Shown here piece after piece: positions 63,907-64,000 of a DNA stretch of 64,000 nt (positions within the stretch are counted from its first letter, which is position 1; every line of letters starts with the position of its first letter). The stretch comes from Natranaerovirga pectinivora (lineage in GTDB: Bacteria > Bacillota > Clostridia > Lachnospirales > DSM-24629): the NCBI RefSeq assembly GCF_004342165.1, contig NZ_SMAL01000010.1, positions 26,792 through 90,791 on the forward strand, written 5' to 3'. Position numbers and translations under genes: made by a program. A model generated the notes under the pieces. The model saw only the letters and a program-made list of their open reading frames with translations. It was not told the DNA's origin and made no database searches.

Positions 63907-64000
63907 GGCTCTTTGTCAATAGTTGGGGGGGATTGGTTTCAATTCCCCTCCATTCTTGGCTTTAGAGCTATTTTTGTATTCTATAATATAATACGCATTT
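63907..64000 (+). mobile_element. possible left end of an ISL3-type insertion sequence
   Basis: GGCTCTTTGTCAA at 63907-63919 resembles the terminal inverted repeats of ISL3-family elements as I remember them. It is followed by a G7 run and a hairpin GGGGGATTG-GTTT-CAATTCCCC (63926-63947). The transposase, if any, is beyond the window, so this is only a suggestion. Confidence 0.3.

Overview
The window is AT-rich, densely coded DNA from a low-GC Gram-positive bacterium. The best guess is an endospore-forming, chemotactic anaerobe of the class Clostridia. The evidence is a WalR/WalK operon with YycH and YycI homologues, an SspH-type small acid-soluble spore protein gene (29483-29662), strong Shine-Dalgarno sites, TTG and GTG starts, intrinsic terminators, three chemoreceptor-type proteins, FeoAB, and PdxS/PdxT. 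I saw no rRNA, tRNA, CRISPR array or prophage. One possible insertion-sequence end lies at the right edge.

Layout. 1-8233: walR (5' truncated), walK, a secreted protein, yycH, yycI, then murA, an aspartate racemase and rlmH. 8234-8608: a decayed GyrI-like gene fragment. 8609-12224: a large membrane-anchored surface protein, a DUF2200 gene behind a REP-like palindrome, and an XRE regulator/membrane protein pair with a clear promoter and operator-like repeats. 12433-16745: purC, an ECF-like sigma factor with its membrane partner, and a tandem HD-GYP protein. 17068-22921: an ATP-grasp ligase, a divergent MurE and an AsnB-type amidotransferase in one tight operon, then a C39-like papain-fold protein. 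With the aspartate racemase this suggests peptidoglycan peptide tailoring. 23004-31041: assorted genes including a PEP-synthase-like fusion, an MBL-fold lipoprotein, an MFS carrier, ung, sspH and a CLC carrier of the fluoride-type clade. 31285-37728: a soluble MCP-like protein, a ydjI-ydjG-ydjH-like operon, and prfC. 37912-42953: an SLH protein, a small orphan, a patatin, an ECF-S-like membrane protein and pdxST. 43115-44600: a repeat cluster and a GH105 hydrolase. 44878-49405: a DUF368 (PopT) carrier, a redoxin, a lactonase-fold protein and a dCache MCP. 49605-53704: feoA-feoB-(nicotianamine-synthase-like)-(flippase-like)-pssA. 53820-63827: a YhcH protein, a second MCP, a permuted papain-fold protein, an FNT channel, an ABC-F protein, a DUF2935 protein, an RluA-family synthase and a second two-component system.

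The most unusual item is a pair of long inverted repeats (36027-36108 and 43234-43317). They share an almost identical GC-rich 24-nt centre and the innermost 5 bp of stem, but their outer arms (about 24 bp) are unrelated in sequence while still base-pairing almost perfectly. A third, truncated copy lies at 43115-43163. This pattern, a fixed loop with freely varying paired arms, points to a structured RNA or a hairpin-based mobile or recombination element that I do not recognise. Next to it is a 13-unit, 9-bp tandem array placed directly behind a terminator hairpin.

Other points worth attention are the D-Asp/MurE/AsnB module, whose MurE has altered signature motifs; the Feo operon carrying a nicotianamine-synthase-like enzyme and phospholipid genes; a KaiC-like/PEP-synthase fusion with a degenerate P-loop; and two gene relics (GyrI-like and AEC permease).
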